Assembly (NCBI RefSeq): GCF_018219815.1
Contig: NZ_JADMKU010000010.1
Location: forward strand, 62,001 to 126,000
DNA: 64,000 bases
Direction of reading: 5' to 3'
Origin: Thalassovita aquimarina
GTDB taxonomy: Bacteria > Pseudomonadota > Alphaproteobacteria > Rhodobacterales > Rhodobacteraceae
Positions 1-8,156 of this stretch are shown here, one piece after another (within the stretch, counting starts at the first letter, position 1; each line of letters starts with the position of its first letter). The notes under the pieces are model-generated. The model worked only from the letters and a program-made list of their open reading frames with translations. It was not told the origin of the DNA and made no database searches. A program made the position numbers and the translations under genes.

Positions 1-278
1 GGAGACATCAAGTCGTTCTCAACCATCTTGTCCATCGCGTCCTGGTATTTCAGGGCCAACCATTCGATGGACTGCGGAATCGCATTGGAGACGCGCGGAT
101 TGGCTTTCTGTGGTTGCTTGCCTGCACGGGCGGCAAGGTATTGCTCGATGAACTCTGGGTGATCAGGGCCAACGGTTAGCCGGATCCGGCGCCGTGGGTT
201 TCCTTCCTGCCTGACCCGGTAACGGATATTCCCGGAGGGCAGAGATTCCTCAACAAGACCGGGGTATTGCACCTTCAT
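1..278 (-). CDS. int: Phage tyrosine integrase, N-terminal part (cut by window edge)
   Basis: Reading leftward from the ATG at 278, the protein opens with KVQYPGLVEESLPSGNIRYR and goes on with a VGPDHPEF segment and a QYLAARAG helix. This is the usual start of alphaproteobacterial prophage site-specific recombinases. Only about 92 residues are inside the window, so the catalytic domain with its Arg-His-Arg-Tyr residues cannot be checked. It is the last gene of the leftward early operon and sits at the outer end of the prophage, where an integrase is expected. It would catalyse integration and, with a partner, excision at the att sites. attL should lie further left, outside the window. Confidence 0.8.
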   Translation of the reverse strand, partial: MKVQYPGLVEESLPSGNIRYRVRQEGNPRRRIRLTVGPDHPEFIEQYLAARAGKQPQKANPRVSNAIPQSIEWLALKYQDAMDKMVENDLMS

Positions 279-292
279 GTCGTCACCGCCTG

Positions 293-469
293 TCACCACT
301 GTTTCGGCTCCCTAGCATCAGTAGGTTTTTGCGGCTTGTCCACAGTGATTGTCAGCACTCGGATCGTGCCGTCAGGTTCGATCTCGACGCCGGATACCGA
401 CAGGCCGCATTTCTGCGTCGCCTCCACCGCGCGGGTGATCTCAGCTTTACTGGCTCGGCACTTTGGCAT
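293..469 (-). CDS. Small phage protein upstream of integrase (58 aa)
   Basis: A 58-residue ORF begins MPKCRASKAEITRAVEATQK. Its ATG lies 1 nt beyond the stop of the cytosine methyltransferase, and its own stop is 14 nt before the integrase start, so it sits tightly inside the operon. The second half reads like a short beta unit (SVSGVEIEPDGTIRVLTITV), a pattern common in small proteins encoded next to integrases in Rhodobacterales prophages. It could be an excisionase-like accessory factor, but no recognisable helix-turn-helix is present and the function is unknown. The operon position and coding look make it a likely real gene. Confidence 0.6.
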   Translation of the reverse strand: MPKCRASKAEITRAVEATQKCGLSVSGVEIEPDGTIRVLTITVDKPQKPTDAREPKQW

Positions 470-470
470 G

Positions 471-2579
471 TCAGCTTGCCTTCGCAGTCATTCTGTCGCC
501 CTTGTCCAGCTCCATCAGCTTCTCTTTCGTCATCAGGTGCCGGCAGTTCGCGGCCGCCAGCGCCTCGGCCAGGTCCGGGCAGACGCTGTTGCCACAGCAA
601 CTGACCTGAACGTTCTTGGTGAAGGGCGCGAACGTCCAGTCGTCGCCGTCCTGCTTCCATACGCCTTCGATCACGTAGTCGGGCGGGAAGCCCTGCGCGT
701 TGAACAGCTCGCGCGGGGTCAGCATCCGCATGCCGATATCGACCACGACGAAGGTTTCGCCGCCGACGGTCAGGGTGACGTATTCACCGCCGTCCCAGGC
801 GTCGTATTTGCGCAGGAATTCAGCGACCTGCCGCGCCTTCGCCTCGTGTTCGGGGCCGAAGCTCGGCGCGGACAGCTCGGCCTGCACGTGGCTGAACCGG
901 TCGCGCACCGTGACGGTGTGGCATGGTTCGTCCATGCGGGCCCCGTCACCGGTGCCGTAATACTTCGCGAAGAAGGCGGCGACGGCGCTCTGTTGCGATC
1001 CGCTGCCGGTCAGCGTCGAAATCGGCGCGTCCACCGGCCGGCCCGGGTTGAAGCCTTGCCGCGCCTTGTTGTGCTGCGCCAGAAATGCGGTCGCCAAACA
1101 TCCATCCGCTTTCGCGGTGACCGTCGCCATCGGTTCGTCGCCTGCGCGCGGCCTGCTCTGACCGGCCCGGCCGCCACAGCCAACAAGCGTCGGGATTATA
1201 AGCGAGTTGTTGTCCTTCTTGCTGGCGGTGATCGTGTGGACCGGGTCCAGAATGTCGCGGACCTGGCCGCCATGCTGGGCATAGGTCAGCACCGGCGCGA
1301 TGACGGCGGAATGACCGCCGCCGGCCAATACGGTCGGGTGGGGGCTGGTGATCGCGGAAGACCGCCGCGCGGTGCCTTTCAGGCTCATCAGTGAGGGCGC
1401 GACGATCGCGTTCGCAATTCCACCAGAGGTCACCGTGCCCATCGGAATAGTCGCGGGATATTCGCGGCGACCGCCGCTATATCCGTGCGCCACGCTGACC
1501 AGAGACGGCGCGATCAATCCGAGCGGCGCCGCGCCTCCGGGGCGCTTGACGTAGCTGTTGGCGGTCACGGTCGGAAGAGGGTCGCCGATCGGCGAACCCG
1601 TGGCGCCGGAATTGAACCTGGTGACATACGGCGACACCACCGCCTTTTCGCCGCGGCGCGCGCCGGTGATCGTGCGGAAAGGATCGGTCGCCGCCTCGAC
1701 CCGGCCGCCATGGGTCAGGTTGACCAGGTAGGGGCTTTGGGCGTCCAGCACATAGCGCTTCATCCCGCGCGCCACCCGGGCCAGCGTGTTGGGCGCCAGC
1801 GGCCGCTTTGCGGTCAGTCCGAGCTTTGCCTTGATCTCGGCGCCGGTGTCGAAGATCGACGGGCAGGGGATCGACCAGTCGATGCATTCGGCGGCGGTGC
1901 GGTACGGTTTCAGCTTTCCCGCCTTCACCGCGTCGGAATTCGGATCGCCGTGGGTCGGCTTGGGCCACACGATCTTGCGCCCGTCGCGCCGCGCCACCAT
2001 GAAGAACCGCTTGCGGATCGTCGGCGCGCCATAATCGCACGCGCGCAATTCGCGCCATTCGATCTTGTATCCCGCTTCCCGCAGTGCCGTGACCCAATCG
2101 TCAAAGGTCAGGCCGGCCAGTTCCTTGATCGGCTGGCCGTCTTCGCCCACCGGGCCCCAGGTGCGGAATTCCTCGACATTCTCCATCAGGATCACGTCGG
2201 GTTTCACGAAGCGCGCCCAGCGAACGATGATCCATGCCAGATCGCGGATGTTGCGATCCTTCGGGGCGCCGCCCTTGGCCTTGCTGAAATGCTTGCAGTC
2301 CGGGCTGGCCCAGAGCAGCCCGACCTTGCGCCCCGCGCAGACTTCGACCGGGTCCACGTCCCAGATGTTGGAATCCAGATGGAGGGTTTCGGGGTGGTTG
2401 GCCTCATGCAGCGCCAGCGCCTGCGCGTTGTGGTTTATCGCCACGTCCGGGCTGCGCCCGAGCGCCAGTTCGATCCCGGTGCTGGCGCCGCCGCCGCCGG
2501 CGAAACTGTCAACGATCATCGGCAACATGTCGTCGGTGGGCTGGTCGACGGTATCGAAATCGATTAGGGCGTCTTTCAT
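471..2579 (-). CDS. Phage DNA (cytosine-5) methyltransferase
   Basis: This 702-residue protein has the C5-methyltransferase motif I VDSFAGGGGASTG (residues about 22-34, SAM binding). The catalytic-cysteine motif appears as WASPDCKHFS rather than the usual PPCQ, and motif VI is ILMENVEEF. The C-terminal target-recognition part contains several TVTA/TVTS-type repeats and ends with a region like motifs IX-X (RMLTPRELFNAQGFP). The variant PDC active site is typical of a phage subfamily. A GGAGAGG ribosome site precedes the ATG. It probably modifies phage DNA against host restriction. It belongs to the early operon, between the DHH protein and the integrase. Confidence 0.9.
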   Translation of the reverse strand: MKDALIDFDTVDQPTDDMLPMIVDSFAGGGGASTGIELALGRSPDVAINHNAQALALHEANHPETLHLDSNIWDVDPVEVCAGRKVGLLWASPDCKHFSKAKGGAPKDRNIRDLAWIIVRWARFVKPDVILMENVEEFRTWGPVGEDGQPIKELAGLTFDDWVTALREAGYKIEWRELRACDYGAPTIRKRFFMVARRDGRKIVWPKPTHGDPNSDAVKAGKLKPYRTAAECIDWSIPCPSIFDTGAEIKAKLGLTAKRPLAPNTLARVARGMKRYVLDAQSPYLVNLTHGGRVEAATDPFRTITGARRGEKAVVSPYVTRFNSGATGSPIGDPLPTVTANSYVKRPGGAAPLGLIAPSLVSVAHGYSGGRREYPATIPMGTVTSGGIANAIVAPSLMSLKGTARRSSAITSPHPTVLAGGGHSAVIAPVLTYAQHGGQVRDILDPVHTITASKKDNNSLIIPTLVGCGGRAGQSRPRAGDEPMATVTAKADGCLATAFLAQHNKARQGFNPGRPVDAPISTLTGSGSQQSAVAAFFAKYYGTGDGARMDEPCHTVTVRDRFSHVQAELSAPSFGPEHEAKARQVAEFLRKYDAWDGGEYVTLTVGGETFVVVDIGMRMLTPRELFNAQGFPPDYVIEGVWKQDGDDWTFAPFTKNVQVSCCGNSVCPDLAEALAAANCRHLMTKEKLMELDKGDRMTAKAS

Positions 2580-2597
2580 GGCGTCCTCTCCGGTGGA

Positions 2598-3518
2598 TTA
2601 GTTTGACTGGGTCGCCAAGCGGACCATCTCGTCGCAATGACCCTCTGCCGTGGGGTGCTCGCCCTCCCAGCCGATCGGCATCTTGAACCCGGCGGCGTTG
2701 CGGTGGCCGCCGCCGCCATAGGTCTTGGCGATCGCGGATACGTCGATGCCATCGCCACGTGATCGCAGTGAAAAGGCCCGGCCGTCCGGGCCGTCGAAAT
2801 AGGTCGCTGCGAAAGGGTTGCCTTCGGCCAGTCGCCCGGCGGCGTCAGAAGCCATGGAGTAGGGTGCGTTTGCCACCGGTACGCGATGCCCGCCGATCAC
2901 CATCATTCGCGTGGTGAGGTCCAGAACCGCGCCGACGTCCTTGTCGTGTTTGCGCAGGATCGCTGCGCCTTCGTTGGCAAGGGCGATAAGTTCCCACTCG
3001 GTTTCCATTTTTGTCGACAGCCTGTCCCAGGTGTCGAATGCCTGATCTATGGAACCGATCACGGCAGAGACTTCGCGAGAATGTTCAAGTTCCCATTTCC
3101 AAAGATCCCTGTCGGCCACGTATTCGACCAGCGCCGGGCGCGCGCCGTGGCAGAAATAGTCCCATGCCAGCTGCGCCCCGGACACGGTCATGTCGAACCG
3201 CGCGGAGGGGTTCCCTGCATGGCTCTGGTGCATGGCCCAAGTGGGGGCAGGTCTGGGAAGACCGGCCAGATCTTCCCTCGCCGTCTTGTGGTGGTCGAGC
3301 ATGAGGATCGACCGGGCCGACAGCGCCATGCGCTCCAACACCGGGCGCTTGTAGCTGAAATCGACGATGATCACGTCGGCGCCGGTCACGTCCGGCGGTT
3401 CGCTGCCATAGCTGGCCGGAATGAATTCGACCTCATCGCCAAGCCCCCAGCGGACGCACCAAGCGGCGGTGAAGCCGTCAGCGCAATTTGCGTGGTAGAT
3501 GCAGATGGTTCTGGTCAT
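2598..3518 (-). CDS. DHH-family phosphoesterase
   Basis: The 306-residue protein carries the DHH superfamily signatures: an early metal-binding Asp in VIIVDFSYKR (about residues 50-60), the LDHHKTA motif near residue 75, and the C-terminal DHHA1 nucleotide-binding motif GGGHRNAAGF. Family members are RecJ-like exonucleases, nanoRNases or cyclic-dinucleotide phosphodiesterases. At 306 residues it is shorter than RecJ and nearer to the NrnA/oligoribonuclease type. In the phage it may recycle short nucleic acids or cleave signalling nucleotides; the sequence does not decide between these. It is separated from the methyltransferase start by 18 bp and is probably cotranscribed with it. Confidence 0.85.
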   Translation of the reverse strand: MTRTICIYHANCADGFTAAWCVRWGLGDEVEFIPASYGSEPPDVTGADVIIVDFSYKRPVLERMALSARSILMLDHHKTAREDLAGLPRPAPTWAMHQSHAGNPSARFDMTVSGAQLAWDYFCHGARPALVEYVADRDLWKWELEHSREVSAVIGSIDQAFDTWDRLSTKMETEWELIALANEGAAILRKHDKDVGAVLDLTTRMMVIGGHRVPVANAPYSMASDAAGRLAEGNPFAATYFDGPDGRAFSLRSRGDGIDVSAIAKTYGGGGHRNAAGFKMPIGWEGEHPTAEGHCDEMVRLATQSN

Positions 3519-3585
3519 GCTGTTCTCTCAGGTGGGGTGGCTGGTTTCCGTCGCTGGCCCGCGCGCGGCGGACCAGAAAGAGAAA

Positions 3586-4608
3586 TCAGGCTTCCGGGTT
3601 GCCCATGAAGGTGGGCAGGCTGGTGGCCTCGGTGGCCTCCGCGATCGCTTCCTTGAAGGCCGCTTCGAACGCCTTTTCCGGATTGTGGATGGACAGGAAG
3701 AACCGCACCTGTGCGCCTACCTTGCGATAGCGGAAGCGCACCGACATCCGGTAAGGCGCGCCGCCCAGGAAGACCGGGATCGCGATGATGATCAGGTTCG
3801 GGATGTTCAGCGGCTTGCCGTCCGCGCCCTTGTGTTCGTTCAGGAACTGGATTTGCGCCTCGCCCGTGTCGCGGTTGCTTTTCACGGTCAGGTCGCTGGA
3901 TTCGTAAACCTGGAACTGCTTCGACATCGCCAGCAGCTGGGTTAGCTGTCCGTAGCGGCCCTCGATCTTCTGCGCGATCTCGATCAGCCGGTTTTCGAAT
4001 GGCTGGTTCTTGTCGCTCGGCGTTCCCGACAGGATGGCCGGCGTCGGGTCCATGATGTCCATGGCGCGTTCTTCGATGAAGTTGCCCAAGTCGTCCTTTT
4101 CCAGCGCTTCGCCGGAAATCTTCATCCATGCCTTCCATTCGTCCGACAGCGGGAAGTCATAGATCGCGCGGTGGTGGCAATGCCGGGCGCTGGCGTCACC
4201 CATCGGGCTTGCCACATCCGCCGGGCCTTCGGCGTGATAGTCGGCGATGCAGGTCAATGTCGGCGCGGACATGTCCGGGTTGGCGAACAGCGCCGAGGTG
4301 TCGCCCTTGAAGCGGTTCGACCAGTCGATCAGGCTTTGCAGGTCGGCAAAGCGCGCGGTGCCCTTGCGGCGGGCAGGCTTGAGGTATTCTGCGGCGCTGC
4401 GGTGCTTTTCGGTCAGGTCTTCGACTTTTCGCTTTTCAGGCACCGTGACCAGGTGCGGCGTGTTGAACGGCGTGTGGTCGGTTTCGGCGTCTTCGTAAGT
4501 CGCTGCCTCGATAACATCGTGATGACCGATATCTGCCATCACGTCGCGCATGGTTTCTGCGGTGTTCTTCATCGCCTGCGCGAACTGGTCTGCGGTTTCG
4601 TGGTCCAT
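3586..4608 (-). CDS. DUF2303 family phage protein
   Basis: The 340-residue protein starts at the ATG at 4608, preceded by AAGGAA; an open frame continues further upstream but has no ribosome site and low-quality sequence. The pattern of a conserved N-terminal beta region (DHTPFNTPHLVTVPEKRKVE), the central WMKISGEALEKDDLGNFIEER segment and the final LFLGGAPYRMSVRFRYRK-like region matches the DUF2303 family, which is widespread in phage early regions and of unknown function, possibly linked to recombination or replication. It lies within the leftward early operon, downstream of a 140-residue hypothetical gene. Confidence 0.8.
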   Translation of the reverse strand: MDHETADQFAQAMKNTAETMRDVMADIGHHDVIEAATYEDAETDHTPFNTPHLVTVPEKRKVEDLTEKHRSAAEYLKPARRKGTARFADLQSLIDWSNRFKGDTSALFANPDMSAPTLTCIADYHAEGPADVASPMGDASARHCHHRAIYDFPLSDEWKAWMKISGEALEKDDLGNFIEERAMDIMDPTPAILSGTPSDKNQPFENRLIEIAQKIEGRYGQLTQLLAMSKQFQVYESSDLTVKSNRDTGEAQIQFLNEHKGADGKPLNIPNLIIIAIPVFLGGAPYRMSVRFRYRKVGAQVRFFLSIHNPEKAFEAAFKEAIAEATEATSLPTFMGNPEA

Positions 4609-4735
4609 GGTCGGTTCCTTTTGGTGGTGTGTTGACGTCCGGGCGGGCGGGTCAGTGGCCCTTCGTTGCCCGCCCGGCGCTTTGCTGAAGCCTTTCCGCG
4701 TCCTCTGCGCGGGCGGCCTGCTCAGCAGAAGGGGA

Positions 4736-5158
4736 TTAAACGTCGCGCACTTCGCCGGTTTCCGGGTCGTACGGGGTGACGTCACGGACGCCGCTGTGCA
4801 TCCGCGCCATCATCGGGCTGTAAAGGGTCAGTTCGCCGGCATCGTTGATGTAGGCGGACGCGCTGCTGGCGGGTTTCTTCGGCGGCTTGAAGCTGACCGT
4901 CGCGCCCATGCCGACATCACCCGCATTGCCGACCGCATAGGACAGCTGGATCGTCATGCTGCCGTTGCAGCCCTTCGAGCCGTGTTCTGCGTTGTGGTCC
5001 AGCAGGTCCTGCATCAACTTCTGATGACCGGTCATGATTTCGGTCAGGAAGTCGCCGCCGTCGAACAGCGTCAGGATCTGTTCGATCGTGCGCATCTTGA
5101 ACGGGTCGTGCGGGTCGTGCGGGGCGATTTCAGGGGGCGATTTTTTCTTGGTCATCAC
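4736..5158 (-). CDS. Hypothetical phage protein (140 aa)
   Basis: The ORF starts with MMTKKKSPPEIAPHDPHDPF and contains a helix (QILTLFDGGDFLTEIMTGHQKLMQDLLDH), then a beta-rich segment with SMTIQLSYAVGNAGDVGMGATVSFKPPK. This second part reads like a small accessory protein often seen beside DUF2303 genes. An AAAGGA element lies about 10 nt before the start. No catalytic motif is visible and no function can be given. It sits in the early operon between DUF2303 and a 91-residue gene; the 127 bp to the DUF2303 start hold nothing else that I can support. Confidence 0.65.
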   Translation of the reverse strand: MMTKKKSPPEIAPHDPHDPFKMRTIEQILTLFDGGDFLTEIMTGHQKLMQDLLDHNAEHGSKGCNGSMTIQLSYAVGNAGDVGMGATVSFKPPKKPASSASAYINDAGELTLYSPMMARMHSGVRDVTPYDPETGEVRDV

Positions 5159-5173
5159 TGGGCTGATCCTTTC

Positions 5174-5449
5174 CTAACGTTGACTTGCGATCTTGCCGGT
5201 CCATGCGTCGAATTCGGTGCGCAGGATCCGGAATTGGTGCTGCGCCGCCCGGTCGCTGGACAGTTCGCGGCGGCTGTCGATGCCACAGCACTGGCGCAGG
5301 TATTCGGCGCTCGCGCTGGCGCTGAACTGACCGCCCGGCGCGCCGCAACGCATCGCGGCGAATTTCTGGAACCGGGGGTCGTTGCACAGGATCCCGGCCT
5401 GCTGGGCCGGTTCCATGTCTTCGAAGCGCTGGCGGACGGGGGCGTTCAT
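5174..5449 (-). CDS. Hypothetical early phage protein (91 aa)
   Basis: The protein reads from MNAPVRQRFEDMEPAQQAGI and its ATG overlaps the stop of the preceding gene in an ATGA arrangement at 5446-5449, which supports this start over the longer open frame. The middle (LCNDPRFQKFAAMRCG, then EYLRQCCGIDSRREL) looks helical and has paired cysteines. Proteins of this kind are common in alphaproteobacterial prophage early operons, usually near recombination genes, but their biochemical role is not known. It is the third of four translationally coupled small genes (6035 down to 5174). Confidence 0.65.
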   Translation of the reverse strand: MNAPVRQRFEDMEPAQQAGILCNDPRFQKFAAMRCGAPGGQFSASASAEYLRQCCGIDSRRELSSDRAAQHQFRILRTEFDAWTGKIASQR

Positions 5450-5715
5450 TTGGACGCCTCCGGCATTTTCAGGCCGGGGCATCCCGGGCGCACGGTGCCG
5501 CCCGGGCATCCGCAGGCGGGCCATTCGGGGCAATCGAAGCTGGCGGAGTTGTCCACCACCAGCCGGGGCGCGCGCTGCGGTTCATCGTGAGTGGTGGCAG
5601 CTGCGCGCGCCCGTCGGAATTTGGAAAAGAGGCCGGAGGCGGCGAGCATCGCACCCCCGGCCAGGTGGCCGGCAATCAGGCGAATGCCGGCGGGGTGAAC
5701 ATGTTTCGGCGTCAT
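5446..5715 (-). CDS. Small early phage protein with hydrophobic N-terminus (89 aa)
   Basis: This 89-residue ORF starts at the ATG at 5715, overlapping the upstream stop by an ATGA. Residues 10-32 (GIRLIAGHLAGGAMLAASGLF) form a weak hydrophobic segment, followed by a basic stretch and a cysteine-containing C-terminus (FDCPEWPACGCPGG). It could be a membrane-associated peptide or a small metal-binding protein. No family is recognised. Both ends overlap neighbouring genes by 4 nt, which argues strongly that it is translated as part of the operon. Confidence 0.6.
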   Translation of the reverse strand: MTPKHVHPAGIRLIAGHLAGGAMLAASGLFSKFRRARAAATTHDEPQRAPRLVVDNSASFDCPEWPACGCPGGTVRPGCPGLKMPEASK

Positions 5716-6035
5716 GGCTGCACCCGGTGCGCGAAGGGCGACACCGGCGGGTGCACGGTGATGAAGCCGTCGCCTTCGATATCGGGAAGCTGCCGGCGCG
5801 CGGCCTTCTTCCAGTTGCGGATCGCCTCGGCCTCGTCGCTGCCCCAGGCCACAACGCCATGCAGGTTGAGTTCGACCATGTGGCTGGATTCGGTGTCGGG
5901 TTGCGGCGTCATGTAGGTGCCGCCGGTTTCCATGACTTCGTTGACGAAAGCGTCTTTCTGCGCCTCCGGTTCGATCCGTTCCAGATGGGCGAGGAAGGCG
6001 GGCAGGCGGGCGAAATTTGCATGCAGGCTCATCAT
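5712..6035 (-). CDS. Hypothetical early phage protein (107 aa)
   Basis: The start at 6035 is chosen because its ATG overlaps the stop of the upstream membrane gene (ATGATGA). The protein has a helical N-terminus (MMSLHANFARLPAFLAHLERI) and an ELNLHGVVAWGSDEAEAIRNWKKAARRQ segment that looks like an alpha/beta fold, as seen in small phage proteins of unknown function. There are no enzyme motifs. It is cotranscribed with its neighbours from the early leftward promoter at about 6.25 kb. Confidence 0.65.
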   Translation of the reverse strand: MMSLHANFARLPAFLAHLERIEPEAQKDAFVNEVMETGGTYMTPQPDTESSHMVELNLHGVVAWGSDEAEAIRNWKKAARRQLPDIEGDGFITVHPPVSPFAHRVQP

Positions 6036-6199
6036 CCCGCCCCCACGTTGCGCAGCACATGCGCGATCCACAGAAGGTAGGTGGAATGGATCAGGGCCGT
6101 GGCCAAGGCGACGATGATCACCAGCTTCGAAACGAAGTCGATGACGTCACCTGCGGCTTCGTCGGTAGCGCTCACTTGGTTCGGTCTGTCATAAGGCAT
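6032..6199 (-). CDS. Small single-pass membrane protein, first gene of leftward operon
   Basis: Starting at ATG 6199, the 55-residue product has an acidic N-terminus (MPYDRPNQVSATDEAAGDV) and a clear transmembrane segment (FVSKLVIIVALATALIHSTYLLWI). An alternative ATG at 6226 would add nine residues but lies almost at the presumed transcript start. It is the first gene behind the leftward promoter, so it would be made as soon as repression ends. Membrane proteins in this position in other phages can act in superinfection exclusion, but that is a guess here. Confidence 0.6.
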   Translation of the reverse strand: MPYDRPNQVSATDEAAGDVIDFVSKLVIIVALATALIHSTYLLWIAHVLRNVGAG

Positions 6200-6234
6200 G
6201 GTGTCTATCCGAAATGCATAAAACACCGTCGAAA

Positions 6235-6274
6235 TTATACAATACGTATTGATCGGTCAATACATTTTGTATAA
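6235..6274. promoter_or_regulatory. Divergent early promoters and repressor operator (block 1)
   Basis: The 40-bp block runs from TTATACA (6235-6241) to TGTATAA (6268-6274). Each arm forms the -10 element of an outward promoter. Between them lies a perfect dyad GTATTGA-TCGG-TCAATAC, which also supplies -35-like TTGACC/TTGATC hexamers. The same TTATACA...TGTATAA arrangement is found at 8496-8534 beside the repressor gene. This points to one repressor controlling the leftward early operon and the rightward Cache gene. Confidence 0.65.
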
Positions 6275-6311
6275 CTCAACCGTAGGACGTTTTCAGGCGG
6301 GGAAAATTGCT

Positions 6312-7103
6312 ATGCGTGTGCTAAAGCTTAGGGTAGAAAATTTGCTGATTGTTGGAAGTGGTTTCAATGACATGATTAAGGCGCTTATTTTTTTTGTGAT
6401 GCTGCCCGTGGCTGCATCTGCAAGCCCGACCGGAAGGGCGACAATAGATCTTGTGTTCGAGCTGGGCGAAAGCCGCATGGCGCTTGCCGAATACATCATG
6501 CGAGGGGCGGCAGATTATCTGATCGAAAACCCGGACCCTGGCAGCAGCGAGGGGCATTCCGCCTTTAAGCGAATTCTAAACGGAAGCACCTATTTCCGGT
6601 CGATCCTGGCGATCGATGAGAACGGCCAGTTGATGTTCGACAGCTACAACTGGATTCCGTTTCTCGGCGCGAAGGACCTGTCGCAACGGTCCTATTTCCT
6701 GGGTGCGACGAATGCCGTTGGAAAGGTACTTCGTGTCGGTGACCCGGTTGTCGGCAAGCAGTCCGGTCAGGTCTTCTTGCCTTTCACGATGGCGGTCCCG
6801 AACGGATCCGGTAGGGGGCAGCGTGTCGTGATGATGACGGTGCCGCCGAAAACGATGCTTCCATCCTTCGAGGTTTGTAATTTCTGTGGGGTTATCATCG
6901 CACTGGATGGGAAGGTTCTGGTAGCAGACAAGCCCATGTCGGATGTCAACGAGGCCGTTATTTCACGGCTGACATTCGAAGGTGAATATGGGGCGCAGGA
7001 GCTGGACCTGAGGGGGATGACTGTCGAGACCCATTGGCGCAAATCATCCAGGTATGGGGTGGTGTATCTCTATTACCGTGCCACCCCATTGACGGACGGC
7101 TGA
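6312..7103 (+). CDS. Exported orphan Cache-type sensor domain protein
   Basis: A start at 6312 is favoured by the GGGGA ribosome site 7 nt upstream; an ATG at 6372 would give a cleaner signal peptide (MIKALIFFVMLPVAASASP). After this signal, a long helix (ELGESRMALAEYIMRGAADYL) leads into a Cache-like ligand-binding domain with SILAIDENGQLMFDS, then DLSQRSYF, then VLRVGDPVVGKQSGQVFLPFT. That motif order is typical of the periplasmic sensor part of diguanylate cyclases and histidine kinases. Here no cytoplasmic output domain follows and the gene stops, so the protein is an isolated periplasmic domain. It is cargo expressed from the immunity-region promoter; its role is unknown. Confidence 0.6.
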   Translation: MRVLKLRVENLLIVGSGFNDMIKALIFFVMLPVAASASPTGRATIDLVFELGESRMALAEYIMRGAADYLIENPDPGSSEGHSAFKRILNGSTYFRSILAIDENGQLMFDSYNWIPFLGAKDLSQRSYFLGATNAVGKVLRVGDPVVGKQSGQVFLPFTMAVPNGSGRGQRVVMMTVPPKTMLPSFEVCNFCGVIIALDGKVLVADKPMSDVNEAVISRLTFEGEYGAQELDLRGMTVETHWRKSSRYGVVYLYYRATPLTDG

Positions 7104-7137
7104 CGCGCCGTCCGGCAGGCATATCAGGCGGAACGGA

Positions 7138-7464
7138 TCAGGGGTGCATCAGCACCCCTTTTTCGTATTGCAGTCCGAGCTTTTTTGTCAGAATACGTTC
7201 CGCCGCATTAGGTAAGACGTCATGTTTCTGCGCAATTTCCAGCACCAGCCATTCCCATCCTGATTTTTCGATCAAAACGCTGCTCTGCGCCGCTGCGGGG
7301 GCAATCGCGTAGCCGACAGACATGCCGGTTCCAAGCGAAATGAAACCGGCGGCAAGAATGGCTGTGCCTATCGAGATACGTTGCGGCGGTTTCCGCAAGG
7401 TCTTGCTGTCCGTGGCGAGCGCGTTGAGGCGTGCCTTTAGATCGTCTGCTGTGGGGTCAGACAT
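7138..7464 (-). CDS. Small inner-membrane protein in immunity region (108 aa)
   Basis: The start at 7464 has a GGAGAA ribosome site; an upstream in-frame ATG does not. The N-terminal 30 residues are polar (MSDPTADDLKARLNALATDSK), followed by a transmembrane helix (TAILAAGFISLGTGMSVGYAIA) and a soluble tail (SGWEWLVLEIAQKHDVLPNAAER), presumably periplasmic. The gene is convergent with the Cache gene and leads away from the acetyltransferase. It is probably a lysogeny-expressed cargo gene. No family is recognised. Confidence 0.65.
   Translation of the reverse strand: MSDPTADDLKARLNALATDSKTLRKPPQRISIGTAILAAGFISLGTGMSVGYAIAPAAAQSSVLIEKSGWEWLVLEIAQKHDVLPNAAERILTKKLGLQYEKGVLMHP
7141..7163 (+). terminator. 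Intrinsic terminator after the Cache gene
   Basis: GGGGTG-CATCAG-CACCCC (7141-7158) forms a 6-bp GC stem followed by TTTTT. It lies 37 bp downstream of the Cache gene stop and overlaps the last codons of the opposing membrane gene at 7138-7464. Confidence 0.75.
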
Positions 7465-7529
7465 GTCGTTCTCCAAGAAATTCCAGGTTGTGTATTCTGG
7501 TGTCGAGAAGAATTGCAGGAATCGACAAA

Positions 7530-8156
7530 ATGTATAATATCAGGTTTGCGTCAATGCAAGATGTAGAAGCCATTGCGTCTGTTCACGTGGCCTGCTGGGC
7601 GGAATGCTACCCGTTCCTGCCGCTTGGGCTGCATGAAAAGCGCGGGATTTTGGAGCGGGCGGAACAGTGGCGGCGAAGAATCGTCGATCCTGGATTGTCC
7701 TGCACCTACGTCCTGGAAGATGCCGGGCGCATCGTCGGGTTTTCCCATGTGATGGACAATCGCGACACGGATATTGCCGCCCAGGCCGAACTGCATGCAT
7801 GCTATTTCCTGCCGGAATACCGGCGCCTTCCCGCAGGACCGCAAATGATGCTGCGCCTGCTGGATCACGTCGATACGATTGGCTGGACCAGCTTCTGCCT
7901 GTGGGCTTGGCTGCAGAATCCTGTCCGTCGTACCTATGGGGCGCTAGGGCTGCATCCAGAGGTGCGGAGAGACCGGGTGATAGAGGGGTATTCAGCGCCG
8001 GAAATCGGTTATGTCTGCAATGACATACCTGCCGTGCGACGGCGGCTTGAGCGCAATGTCATCCAGCTTGAGCGGCGCGGCGGCGCATCTCGAAATCAAC
8101 GATATTGCTCAGACCGCCTTCGCCCGATCGCGTTACGTAATGGCATAGATCGATGA
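7530..8156 (+). CDS. GNAT-type N-acetyltransferase
   Basis: From the ATG at 7530 (AGGA 9 nt upstream) the protein reads MYNIRFASMQDVEAIASVHVACW, the typical first strand and helix of the GNAT fold. It continues with a central strand GRIVGFSHVMD and the YFLPEYRRLPAGPQMMLRLLDHV region, where the acetyl-CoA-binding loop (R/Q-x-x-G-x-G/A) would be and which is somewhat degenerate. The C-terminal 32 residues overlap the end of the repressor gene on the other strand by 98 bp, so the true C-terminus could have been altered by insertion. The substrate is unknown. It is cargo between the two operator blocks. Confidence 0.65.
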   Translation: MYNIRFASMQDVEAIASVHVACWAECYPFLPLGLHEKRGILERAEQWRRRIVDPGLSCTYVLEDAGRIVGFSHVMDNRDTDIAAQAELHACYFLPEYRRLPAGPQMMLRLLDHVDTIGWTSFCLWAWLQNPVRRTYGALGLHPEVRRDRVIEGYSAPEIGYVCNDIPAVRRRLERNVIQLERRGGASRNQRYCSDRLRPIALRNGIDR

